Positions 1 to 6,563 of a stretch of 10,929 nucleotides of DNA are shown piece after piece. Below the pieces are notes generated by a model, which searched no databases, was not told the DNA's origin, and saw only the letters and a program-made list of their open reading frames with translations. The translations under genes and the position numbers were made by a program. The DNA comes from Candidatus Desantisbacteria bacterium CG2_30_40_21 (lineage in GTDB: Bacteria > UBA9089 > CG2-30-40-21). The DNA lies in NCBI GenBank assembly GCA_001873945.1, contig MNYI01000017.1, positions 1-10,929 of the forward strand. Direction: 5' to 3'. Within the stretch, counting starts at the first letter, position 1; each line of letters starts with the position of its first letter.

Positions 1-3
1 ACT

Positions 4-178
4 CACCACGGAGACACGGAGACACAGAGGAAAATCGAAGGACAAATCTCTTATTTGAATGTGGCTGAACGCAGATTTTTGGAAATTTGAAGCATTATTC
101 TGTGAATTTATAAAAATTTGCATTCCGTCAGCTTGTTTTTTTAAGTTATTCTCCGTGCCTCCGTGTCTCTGTGGTGAA
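4..178. repeat. Inverted repeat with 8-bp periodic arms
   Basis: The left arm (about 4-30) reads CACCACGGAGACACGGAG and continues with ACACAGAGG. The right arm (about 149-178) is its imperfect reverse complement and ends CTCTGTGGTGAAT. Each arm is a degenerate tandem of 8-bp units: CGGAGACA twice on the left, and CTCCGTGC, CTCCGTGT, CTCTGTGG on the right. About 118 bp of AT-rich unique sequence separates the arms. This CACGGAGACACGGAG-type sequence is a dispersed intergenic repeat in many environmental bacterial genomes. The left end may be cut by the window edge. I see no coding potential inside. Confidence 0.8.
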
Positions 179-424
179 TCTGAAAATCCATAATGAGAAT
201 TGCTGCTACTCGGAAATTTTGCTTGACTTTTTTAAGTAATAATAGTATAATTTTGGGTAATTACTCTGGTAATGTAATAAAGAACACAAACCTCACGAAT
301 AGTCGAATGCCACGAATAATTATGAAGTTGCAGAGACATGAGTTAAAGTTGGTCATGGAATTTCACATCTCTTCCTTTAACCTTCCAACTCTTATTTGCG
401 GATGAAAGCAAGGAGTAAAAAACA
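179..424 (+). other. Non-coding leader region upstream of mntA
   Basis: I see no credible gene here. An open frame of about 70 codons at 193-405 has no clear ribosome binding site and no family resemblance. The stretch contains the promoter at 223-251 and a short direct repeat, CACGAATA, at 294-301 and 311-318 (17-bp period). It ends with the AAGGAG ribosome binding site of mntA at 410-415. If the promoter is used, the mntA mRNA carries a leader of roughly 165 nt. Confidence 0.5.
223..251 (+). promoter_or_regulatory. Predicted sigma-70 promoter
   Basis: TTGACT at 223-228 and a perfect TATAAT at 246-251 are separated by exactly 17 bp. This is one mismatch from the consensus hexamers with the optimal spacer. 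It points toward the mntA-hepT pair, with transcription expected to begin near 258. In AT-rich DNA such matches can occur by chance, but two near-perfect hexamers with ideal spacing make this the best promoter candidate in the window. Confidence 0.65.
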
Positions 425-709
425 ATGAATAGGGAGAAAATCTTTGAAAAGATTGTACAAATGCTTAAGAATTATGGGGCAAGGAAGGTAGCAATCTTTG
501 GTTCTTATATAAGAGGAGAGGAAAAATCAGAAAGTGATGTAGATGTTATGGTGGAATGGATAGGGAAAAGAAGCCTTCTTGATATTGTGGGAATAGAGCA
601 AGAGTTGTCTGATGCAATAGGTATGAAAGTAGATTTGCTTACTGAAAAGTTCATAAGTCCTTATCTAATAGATAGGATACAGAAAGAAATGGTGGTGATT
701 TACGGATGA
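425..709 (+). CDS. mntA: MntA-type minimal nucleotidyltransferase antitoxin
   Basis: This 94-residue protein belongs to the minimal nucleotidyltransferase (MNT, pol-beta fold) family. The signature is visible: GSYIRGE at residues 26-32, followed by the metal-binding pair D38-x-D40 (SDVDV), with D70 in MKVDLLTE as the probable third acid. Its length is normal for the family. AAGGAG at 410-415 supports the ATG at 425. The stop overlaps the start of the next gene (ATGA, 706-709), so the two are translationally coupled. In characterised MntA-HepT systems, the MNT protein neutralises the HEPN toxin by transferring AMP groups to a tyrosine near its RNase motif. The preserved catalytic acids, together with the tyrosine in the partner, suggest the same mechanism here; that is inference from the family. 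Confidence 0.9.
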   Translation: MNREKIFEKIVQMLKNYGARKVAIFGSYIRGEEKSESDVDVMVEWIGKRSLLDIVGIEQELSDAIGMKVDLLTEKFISPYLIDRIQKEMVVIYG

Positions 710-1053
710 AAAAGGATTGTCTCGTATATCTGAAACATATCTTGGATGCAATCCATCGAATTGAGAAATATACAGAGAGAATTGATTATATGGATTTTAT
801 GGAAAATAATCTGGTTCAGGCTGGTGTAATCAGAGAGATGAAGATAATTGGTGAGGCAACCAAAAGATTATCTGATGAGTTCAAGGGGAAATATGCAGGC
901 ATACCCTGGAGGAAAATAGCAGGAATGAGGGATAAATTAATACATGATTATATGGGTGTAGATATGGATGCTGTTTGGAATGTGGTTGAAAGAGATATGC
1001 CCCAATTAAGGGAGAAAGTAAAAGGCATATTTACAGAAGAAGAAGGCAGATGA
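706..1053 (+). CDS. hepT: HepT-type HEPN ribonuclease toxin (DUF86)
   Basis: This 115-residue, mainly alpha-helical protein is of the HEPN/DUF86 family. The defining R-x4-H-x-Y motif is intact: R75, H80 and Y82 in RDKLIHDY. In related toxins R and H form the RNase active site of a HEPN dimer, and the tyrosine is the residue AMPylated by MntA. Features typical of the family precede it, including the helix IREMKIIGEATKRLS (about 42-56) and the IPWRKIAGMRD segment (66-76). It starts inside the mntA stop codon (ATGA overlap), the usual arrangement for this two-gene module. Both partners look complete, so the module may be functional. The next gene begins only 13 bp after the stop with its own GAAGGAG site, so the transcript may continue into it. 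Confidence 0.9.
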   Translation: MKKDCLVYLKHILDAIHRIEKYTERIDYMDFMENNLVQAGVIREMKIIGEATKRLSDEFKGKYAGIPWRKIAGMRDKLIHDYMGVDMDAVWNVVERDMPQLREKVKGIFTEEEGR

Positions 1054-1066
1054 GAAGGAGATAAAT

Positions 1067-2623
1067 ATGACAAAATACATTATGATTTTAATGGTTACTA
1101 TTCTATTATCCAATTGTGCCTCACAAAAGGATACCAATACCCTCAGATTAAGACTCTCCTCTGACCCCACTACCCTTGATCCGGCACTTATGGTGGATGT
1201 GGTTGGTGGTATAGTTGGTGCCAAGATATTCAATGGGTTGGTGAGATACGGGGATGGAATGAAGATTGTAGGTGATATTGCCAAAAAATGGGATGTCTCG
1301 CCAGATGGAAAATCATACACATTCTACCTTAACAATAATGTGAGGTTTACTAATGGACGGTTATTGAATGCAAATGATGTTAAGTATTCATTCCAGCGAA
1401 TACTTAATCCTGAGACAAAATCACCGCGAAGATGGGTATTTAAGGATGTGTTGGGTGCGGATAAGACTGAGGATGGAGTTGTTGAAGGGTTTGTGGTGAA
1501 GGATGCACATACCTTCCAGATTGTTCTTACAAAGCCATTCTCTCCATTTTTAGGGTTTCTGGCTATGCCGGCTGGATATGTTGTTCCTATGTAAGAGGTG
1601 AAAAAATGGGGTGAGGATTTTTCTGAACGAGTAGTGGGTACTGGACCATTTAAGATGACTAAATGGGTGCATGATGATGTGCTTGTTTTAGAAAAAAATA
1701 CAGAATATTTTGATAAAAAGCCAGAGGTGGATGGTATTGAATACAGAATAATCCCGGAGGAGCTTACCGCTATGGCTGAGTTTGAGTCCGGGACGCTTGA
1801 CGCTATTGGATTGCCTATGACAGAGTTTGAAAGATTTACGACAACAGATAAATGGAAAAAAATATTGTGGAGCAGGTAGGGTTGAATGCTTATTACCTTG
1901 GCATAAACTGTCAGAAGAAACCATTTGATGATGTCAGGGTGCGGCAGGCTTTGAATTATGCCATAGATAAAAAAGCAATTATAGAGACAGTCCTGCAAAA
2001 TCAAGGCGTTCTCTCTCATGGTCCTATTCCATCAACCCTGCCCGGGTATAATTGCAAGTTGCCTGCCTATGAACGAAATACGCAGAAGGCTAAAGAGTTA
2101 TTAAAAGATGCCGGATGTCCAAATTTAACCATGAAAATATATCAAAAGCCAAGTCGCGAGGCATTGAATATTACGGAGGGAATACAGTCACAGCTAAGTG
2201 ATGTTGGTATTACGGCAAAGATTGTTCAAGTTGAGTGGAGTGCCTTAAAAGAGATGATCAATCAGGGTAAGTGTGATACTTTTTACATGGCATGGCTGGC
2301 AGATTATCCGGATGCAGAAAATTTCCTTGCCCCATTATTTCATTCAGCAAATTTTGGTGCTGGCGGGAATCGTGCTCAGTATAAAAATGAAAAAGTAGAT
2401 AAATTGATTGAGACTGCTCAGGCAACCACGGATGAAAAGAAAAGGAATAAGATTTATCAACAAATTGAGACTATTATTCATGATGATGCCCCCATGGGTC
2501 TTTTTATGGCACCAAAAGGAGTTTGCTGTGCATCAGGATTGGGTTAAAAACTACAGGTGTTTTCCTATATATAACGCAGATAAGGGTGTGGCTGTAGGGT
2601 TTAATAAGATGAAACGGCAATAG
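1067..2623 (+). pseudogene. Broken family 5 peptide-binding lipoprotein gene (DppA/OppA-like)
   Basis: The assembled reading is a full-length (about 519 codons) family 5 extracellular solute-binding protein, the periplasmic receptor of dipeptide/oligopeptide ABC transporters. It begins with a lipoprotein signal (hydrophobic stretch, Cys17 in LLSNC; N at -1 is not ideal). It then shows the family's DPTTLDPAL and VGTGPFKM segments, VRQALNYAIDKKAI, and a C-terminal HQDWVKNY...YNADKG. Three lesions break it: an in-frame TAA at 1592-1594, a frame change at the A7 run 1856-1862 (consistent with loss of one A), and another at the A4 run near 2515-2518 (consistent with gain of one A). The frame order is 1067-1594, 1598 to about 1860, about 1855-2515, then to 2623. 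GAAGGAG precedes the ATG. No permease or ATPase genes adjoin. Two homopolymer lesions could be assembly errors, but the TAA needs a substitution. Confidence 0.85.
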
Positions 2624-2659
2624 TGTCGTGTCAACTTATGCGATATCGCAAATAGTATT

Positions 2660-2690
2660 GTCATCCCGAAGGAGTACTCGACTGAGGGAT
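2660..2690. repeat. Dispersed palindromic repeat (GTCATCCCGAAGGAG type)
   Basis: The stretch begins GTCATCCCGAAGGAG and ends CGACTGAGGGAT. It has outer complementary ends (ATCCC/GGGAT) and a perfect inner palindrome GAGTACTC at 2672-2679. It resembles widespread REP-like intergenic sequences of the form GTCATCC..GAGG...GAC..AGGGATC, from memory of such repeats. It lies in the short spacer between the solute-binding pseudogene and the AAA-ATPase gene. No second copy occurs in the window. Confidence 0.5.
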
Positions 2691-2721
2691 ATTAACAATA
2701 TGAAGACAGAGGAAAGAAAAA

Positions 2722-4302
2722 ATGAAGAAATTACCAATAGGTATTCAAACATTTAGTGAAGTGATTAACGAGAATTATTGTTATGTAGACAAGACGAGAA
2801 TAATATACGAACTCATAAACAATGGTAAATACTTCTTTTTATCCCGTCCGAGGAGATTTGGGAAATCCTTATTGATAGATACGATACAAGGCTTATTTGA
2901 GGGTAGAAAAGAATTGTTTAAGGGTTTATGGATAGACGATAAATGGGATTTTGGCAAGAAGTATCCGGTTATAAAGATAGATTTTGGGGCAGGGGTATTT
3001 AAGGAAAAGGTAGAATTAAACAAAAGAATACATGAGATTTTAGAGGTTAATCAAAAAGAATTGGGTGTTAGGTGTAATTTTGAAACAACAGCAGGTTGTT
3101 TTATAGAACTCATAACAAAAACAGCAGAAAAATACAATCAAAAAGTGGTTATACTTATAGATGAGTATGATAAGCCAATTTTAGATAACATTGAAAACCC
3201 AGAGATTGCACAAACGATGCGGGAAGAGCTTAAGAATCTATATTCTGTCCTTAAATCAACCGATGCCTGTATCAAATTTGTCATGCTGACAGGGGTTAGT
3301 AAATTTTCTAAGGTATCATTATTTTCAGGACTGAATAACTTGAGAGATATAACCATAGATGAAAGATATGCCACGATATGTGGTTATACTCAGAATGATT
3401 TGGAAACAGTATTTGCAGAACATTTAGTAGGAGTAGATTTAGAAAAGGTAAAACTGTGGTACAACGGATATTCATGGCTTGGTGAGGGTGTATATAATCC
3501 ATTTGACATTTTATTATTTTTAGGTAGTGCAAACAAGGAGTTCAGGAATTACTGGTTTGAGACAGGGAGTCCGACATTTTTATTAAAATTATTGAAGGAA
3601 AGGAGATATTACATACCAGAGCTTGAGGAAATAAGAGCAGGCGAATCATTGATAGGTTCATTTGATGTAGATTGTATAGAGACTGATGCTTTGTTGTTCC
3701 AAACAGGATATTTGACGATAAAAGGCAAAAGGCAAACAGGGGCAAAGATAGAATATGAATTAACATATCCAAACTTAGAGGTAAAAAGCTCCTTAAATGA
3801 TTATTTGCTGTTTTACCTGAATAAAGATGTCCGAATCAAAGAGAATACACAATCAAAGGTTTATGATGCCATAGAGGCTTTAGATTTTGAACTATTAAAA
3901 AATACATTCTTCAGACTTTTTGCCGCCATACCCTATGAATGGTACATGAAAAATGAGTTAGACAAATATGAAGGCTATTATGCGTCAATATTTTATGCTA
4001 TATTTGCCTCGCTTGGATATGATTTAGAGGTAGAAGAGTCTACTAATCGTGGCAGAATAGATATAGTGATAAAAACCGATAAGGTAGTGATAATATTTGA
4101 GTTTAAGATCATAGATAAAGAAAGTGAGCAAAACACCGCATTGGAGCAGATAAAGAATAAGAAATATTATGAAAAATACTTGAATTCAGGCAAGGAGATA
4201 TGTCTGGTAGGGATAGAGTTCTCAAAGGTAGAGAGAAATATTGTCAGATTTGATTGGGGAAAAATGGGGACAGCACCCTATTTCCCCCCCAAAATAAAGT
4301 GA
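2722..4302 (+). CDS. AAA-ATPase_like / PD-(D/E)XK nuclease-like protein
   Basis: This 526-residue protein has the AAA-ATPase_like plus PDDEXK_9 (DUF1703) architecture. The N-terminal segment LPIGIQTFSEVINENYCYVDKT (about 4-25) is the family hallmark. It is followed by a Walker A-like loop RPRRFGKS (42-49, Lys48) and a Walker B strand VVILIDEYDKP (about 141-151). The C-terminal nuclease-like domain keeps the core GRIDIVI...IFEFK, with D447, E460 and K462 in the expected D-x(n)-E-x-K pattern. Length is normal. GAGGAAAG upstream supports the ATG at 2722. The family is expanded as scattered orphans in many anaerobic and environmental bacteria. Its function is unsettled; links to mobile elements or defence have been suggested but I cannot assign a role here. 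The last residues (GKMGTAPYFPPKIK) look like read-through into a repeat. The next gene's ribosome binding site begins right after the stop. Confidence 0.85.
   Translation: MKKLPIGIQTFSEVINENYCYVDKTRIIYELINNGKYFFLSRPRRFGKSLLIDTIQGLFEGRKELFKGLWIDDKWDFGKKYPVIKIDFGAGVFKEKVELNKRIHEILEVNQKELGVRCNFETTAGCFIELITKTAEKYNQKVVILIDEYDKPILDNIENPEIAQTMREELKNLYSVLKSTDACIKFVMLTGVSKFSKVSLFSGLNNLRDITIDERYATICGYTQNDLETVFAEHLVGVDLEKVKLWYNGYSWLGEGVYNPFDILLFLGSANKEFRNYWFETGSPTFLLKLLKERRYYIPELEEIRAGESLIGSFDVDCIETDALLFQTGYLTIKGKRQTGAKIEYELTYPNLEVKSSLNDYLLFYLNKDVRIKENTQSKVYDAIEALDFELLKNTFFRLFAAIPYEWYMKNELDKYEGYYASIFYAIFASLGYDLEVEESTNRGRIDIVIKTDKVVIIFEFKIIDKESEQNTALEQIKNKKYYEKYLNSGKEICLVGIEFSKVERNIVRFDWGKMGTAPYFPPKIK
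4256..4290. repeat. GC-rich foldback at the 3' end of the AAA-ATPase gene
   Basis: GGGGAAAAATGGGG at 4256-4269 and CCCTATTTCCCC at 4276-4287 can fold back imperfectly around a short ACAGCA loop. The GGGGACAGCACCCTATTTCC core resembles a dispersed intergenic repeat type common in metagenomic assemblies (from memory). It encodes the last residues before the stop at 4300-4302. No T-tract follows, so it is a poor intrinsic terminator. Confidence 0.4.
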
Positions 4303-4316
4303 AGGAGGGAGAAAAA

Positions 4317-5657
4317 ATGTCCATTAATTCATCAATGTTTAAGGCATACGATATCAGGGGGATTTATCCTGATGAATTGAATGAGGATGTAATTTATCAG
4401 ATAGGCAGGGCATTTGTAGAGTTTGTCAAGCCAGAAAATGTTGTGATTGGATACGATATTCGCCTTTCCTCCCCATCACTATTTGTTGCCTTGAGTCAGG
4501 GGATTATGGACATGGGCGTAGATGTTATTACCCTTGGAGAGGTGTCCACAGACATGGTTTATTTTGCTAATGCCTGGCTTGAATGCGATAGCGGTATTAT
4601 GTTGACAGCCTCTCATAACCCTCCCCAATATAATGGGATGAAAATGGTTAGAGAACAATCCATCCCCATATCAGGGGATACAGGCATATATGAAATTCGG
4701 GATCTGACCATTAAACAAGAATTTACCTCATCTGACAAAAAAGGTACACTAATCTCAAGGGATATTTATGATGAATATGTGAAACATGTGCGTTCCTTTA
4801 TTAATCCAGAGGTATTAAAACCTTACAAAATAGTAGCTGATGCAGGCAATGGGATTGGGGGCAAGGTGGCTTCAGGGATTGTTAAGGGGTTACCTGTAAC
4901 GATAATACCCATGAATTTTGAGCCAGACGGAAGATTTCCAAATGGGGAGCCAAACCCTTTACTTGAAGAAAAAAGGGCTGGAATTATAGAAAGAGTTAGG
5001 CAAGAAGGGGCTGATATTGGTGTTGCCTGGGATGGTGATGCTGACAGGTGCTTTTTTATTGATGAAAATGGTGAGTTTATCGATGGTTATTATATTACTG
5101 CCCTTCTGGCTGAGGCATTTCTGAAAAAAACCCCAGGGGCAAAGATAATCTTTGATCCGCGGCTGATATGGGCAAACATTGATGTGGTTAAGCAATATGG
5201 TGGTATTCCTCTTATTAATAAATCAGGGCATGCCTTTATCAAGGAAAGGATGCGAACAGAAGATGCCCTTTTTGCCGGAGAGATGAGTGGTCATTATTAT
5301 TTCAAGGATAACTATTATGCAGATAATGGCATGATTCCTCTTGTTTTGATTCTGGAATTGATGTCTATAACTAATAAGTCGCTATCTGAGTTGTTATTTC
5401 CCTTGAAATCAAAGTATTTCATCTCTGGTGAGATAAACTGTGTTGTTGACTCTCCAGCAGAAAAGATAATGGAGATTGAGGAATATTACAAGGATGGTGA
5501 GATCACACGCATTGATGGGCTGTCTGTGGAATATCAGGAATGGCGGTTTAATCTTCGTTCTTCAAATACAGAGCCACTTATTCGACTTAATATTGAGGCA
5601 AAAAATAAGGGGTTGTTAGAGGAAAAGACAAGGGAATTGAGAAATAGGTTGGGGTAG
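4317..5657 (+). CDS. manB: Phosphomannomutase/phosphoglucomutase
   Basis: This 446-residue alpha-D-phosphohexomutase interconverts mannose-6-P/mannose-1-P or glucose-6-P/glucose-1-P in the cytoplasm. It feeds nucleotide sugars to glycan and exopolysaccharide synthesis. All four family signatures are present in order: the FKAYDIRGIYPDELN start region, the catalytic phosphoserine loop TASHNP (Ser99), the Mg-binding loop DGDADR (239-244), and the sugar-binding GEMSGH (321-326). The phosphate-binding loop RSSNTEP (414-420) completes the set. GEMSGH is the form seen in dual-specificity PMM/PGM enzymes of the AlgC/ManB group rather than in GlmM. I chose the ATG at 4317 because AAGGAGGG lies at 4303-4309 and the family N-terminus aligns there. 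An in-frame start at 4254 would run through the preceding gene. No other sugar-nucleotide gene is adjacent. Confidence 0.93.
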   Translation: MSINSSMFKAYDIRGIYPDELNEDVIYQIGRAFVEFVKPENVVIGYDIRLSSPSLFVALSQGIMDMGVDVITLGEVSTDMVYFANAWLECDSGIMLTASHNPPQYNGMKMVREQSIPISGDTGIYEIRDLTIKQEFTSSDKKGTLISRDIYDEYVKHVRSFINPEVLKPYKIVADAGNGIGGKVASGIVKGLPVTIIPMNFEPDGRFPNGEPNPLLEEKRAGIIERVRQEGADIGVAWDGDADRCFFIDENGEFIDGYYITALLAEAFLKKTPGAKIIFDPRLIWANIDVVKQYGGIPLINKSGHAFIKERMRTEDALFAGEMSGHYYFKDNYYADNGMIPLVLILELMSITNKSLSELLFPLKSKYFISGEINCVVDSPAEKIMEIEEYYKDGEITRIDGLSVEYQEWRFNLRSSNTEPLIRLNIEAKNKGLLEEKTRELRNRLG

Positions 5658-5662
5658 GAAAT

Positions 5663-6079
5663 ATGCATAACGATGAAACCAACAAAAACCATAACTTTAT
5701 ATTCTTTAGTGGATTTGTTGTATTCTGGATATTTATGATGATAATTATGGCAGGTCTTGGAAAGGGATGGAATGCTTGTGAAAATAAGATGTTGCAGGGG
5801 ACATTATTCTCATGGGGGCAGGGCGGCAACTCATCCTCGCAACAAATTGCTGGGACAATAGAGGTTTTATTGCCTGAGAGTAATGATGAATTGTTGGATA
5901 TTAATGAGTTAAGACCATATAATGCCTTCTATCCACCAATGTATTATGAATCACCAGAGACAATAGAGTATAATCATATTGATATAAAGCCTATGAAAGC
6001 CATAAGATTTGGACGGGAAAGGGATGCCAGTGGTGTTCAGAATGATGTGCATATTATTGCCATAATAAGTGAAAAGTGA
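5663..6079 (+). CDS. Small single-pass membrane protein, unknown function
   Basis: I do not recognise this 138-residue protein. It starts with a short polar stretch (about 1-12) and one strong membrane segment (about 13-33, FIFFSGFVVFWIFMMIIMAG). A Gly/Ser/Gln-rich linker (about 52-62) follows, then a mixed acidic, Tyr/Pro-rich region with no motif I can name. The ATG follows the manB stop by 5 bp with TAGGA upstream, so it is probably co-transcribed with manB. The last three residues (SEK) and the stop are encoded by the AGTGAAA heptamer repeat starting at 6068. The original C-terminus may therefore have been different, and the protein may be a truncated remnant. Confidence 0.55.
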   Translation: MHNDETNKNHNFIFFSGFVVFWIFMMIIMAGLGKGWNACENKMLQGTLFSWGQGGNSSSQQIAGTIEVLLPESNDELLDINELRPYNAFYPPMYYESPETIEYNHIDIKPMKAIRFGRERDASGVQNDVHIIAIISEK

Positions 6080-6202
6080 AAAGTGAAAAGGGAAAAGGGA
6101 AAAGGGAAAACCATCTGCAACCTTAATGATAATCAGGACGAACACACAGGTTCGCCCTTACAAATATTATTTCTATCATAATTTTTCACTTTTCACTTTT
6201 CG
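6068..6202. repeat. Heptamer tandem repeat with inverted arm
   Basis: Bases 6068-6109 are six perfect 7-bp units: three of AGTGAAA followed by three of AGGGAAA. About 75 bp downstream the complement appears as TTTCACT at 6184-6190 and 6191-6197, followed by TTTTCG. The two arms can pair as AAAAGTGAAAAGTGAAA against TTTCACTTTTCACTTTT. Another AGTGAAA occurs at 7562-7568, just before the cbiE-cobI gene. The left arm overlaps the end of the 138-residue gene, and the right arm ends about 17 bp before the tRNA. Confidence 0.85.
6136..6157. repeat. REP-like hairpin (CGAAC/GTTCG stem)
   Basis: GGACGAAC at 6136-6143 pairs with GTTCGCCC at 6150-6157 with one A.C mismatch across a 6-nt loop. It lies inside the spacer of the heptamer inverted repeat. 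Its stem resembles the hairpin at 6521-6540. Confidence 0.6.
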
Positions 6203-6219
6203 TTTTTAGCTTTCATATT

Positions 6220-6295
6220 GGGGGATTAGCTCAGGTGGTAGAGCGACTGCTTCGCATGTAGTAGGTCAGGGGTTCGAGTCCCCTATCCTCCACCA
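6220..6295 (+). tRNA. tRNA-Ala (anticodon CGC)
   Basis: A complete 76-nt cloverleaf can be drawn. The acceptor GGGGGAT (6220-6226) pairs with ATCCTCC (6285-6291) and includes a G3.U70 wobble, the main alanine identity element. The D-arm is GCTC-AGGTGGTA-GAGC. The anticodon arm is ACTGC-TTCGCAT-GTAGT, with anticodon CGC at 6253-6255. The variable loop is AGGTC and the T-arm is AGGGG-TTCGAGT-CCCCT. The 3' end ACCA (6292-6295) shows that CCA is encoded. The gene decodes GCG. It is flanked on both sides by repeat arrays, with no second copy of its 3' end nearby. Confidence 0.97.
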
Positions 6296-6313
6296 TAAAT
6301 TTGGCAAACATGA

Positions 6314-6422
6314 TATGGACGCTGATGGACGAAATGGACACAGATGGACGCTGATATTTTTCTTTTATTATCAAATGTCTGTAATCTTTTTGTATTTAAT
6401 TTATCTGCGTCCATCTGTGGCT
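6314..6422. repeat. Inverted repeat with 10-bp periodic arm
   Basis: The left arm (about 6314-6357) is a degenerate tandem of about 10 bp: ATGGACGCTG, ATGGACGAA, ATGGACACAG, ATGGACGCTG. The right arm (about 6400-6422) reads TTATCTGCGTCCATCTGTGG. It is the complement of the last units of the left arm, CACAGATGGACGCTGATA, with one mismatch. A 43-bp AT-rich spacer separates them. It begins about 20 bp after the tRNA. I see no coding potential. Its plan matches the elements at 4-178, 6068-6202 and 10813-10926, with unrelated sequence. Confidence 0.8.
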
Positions 6423-6520
6423 AAGTAGTTACCACTTGCAATTTATTCCTCCTAAAGTAATCCGCATAAAAGCCCGATATATGATATTAAAGGTAACAAT
6501 GATACAAAAGCTGGACAAAT

Positions 6521-6540
6521 GGTGAACAGGAATGTTCGCC
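6521..6540. repeat. Hairpin with GGAA tetraloop
   Basis: GGTGAACA (6521-6528) pairs with TGTTCGCC (6533-6540) through 8 bp, one of them T.G, around the loop GGAA. GGAA is a GNRA-type tetraloop. The core ACA-GGAA-TGT recurs in the hairpin at 9828-9843 with different outer stem bases. It sits 10 bp before the presumed ribosome binding site of the Xer gene and could affect that gene's expression; this is inference. Confidence 0.65.
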
Positions 6541-6563
6541 CTTCGTTTCAGGGGTGAAAAGCC

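Noticed and set aside
193..405. Open frame of 70 codons upstream of mntA
   Set aside because: It has no ribosome binding site, covers the promoter and a CACGAATA repeat, and its translation shows no family feature.
1592..1594. Stop codon recoding in the solute-binding gene
   Set aside because: The stop is TAA, not TGA or TAG, and the gene has two further frame changes, so simple decay or sequence error explains it better.
1006..2019. Long minus-strand open frames opposite the solute-binding gene
   Set aside because: They are shadows of the + strand coding sequence, without recognisable domains.
4254..4316. Upstream ATG at 4254 as the manB start
   Set aside because: It would overlap the AAA-ATPase gene by 49 bases and add 21 residues encoded by a GC-rich foldback. 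ATG 4317 has a strong AAGGAGGG site and fits the family N-terminus.
6068..6109. CRISPR-like array
   Set aside because: The units are 7 bp in direct contact with no spacers, and no cas genes are present.
6184..6214. Intrinsic terminator formed by TTTCACT arm and T-run before the tRNA
   Set aside because: The pairing partner is 75 bp away and AT-rich, and the stem lacks the GC core expected of a terminator.
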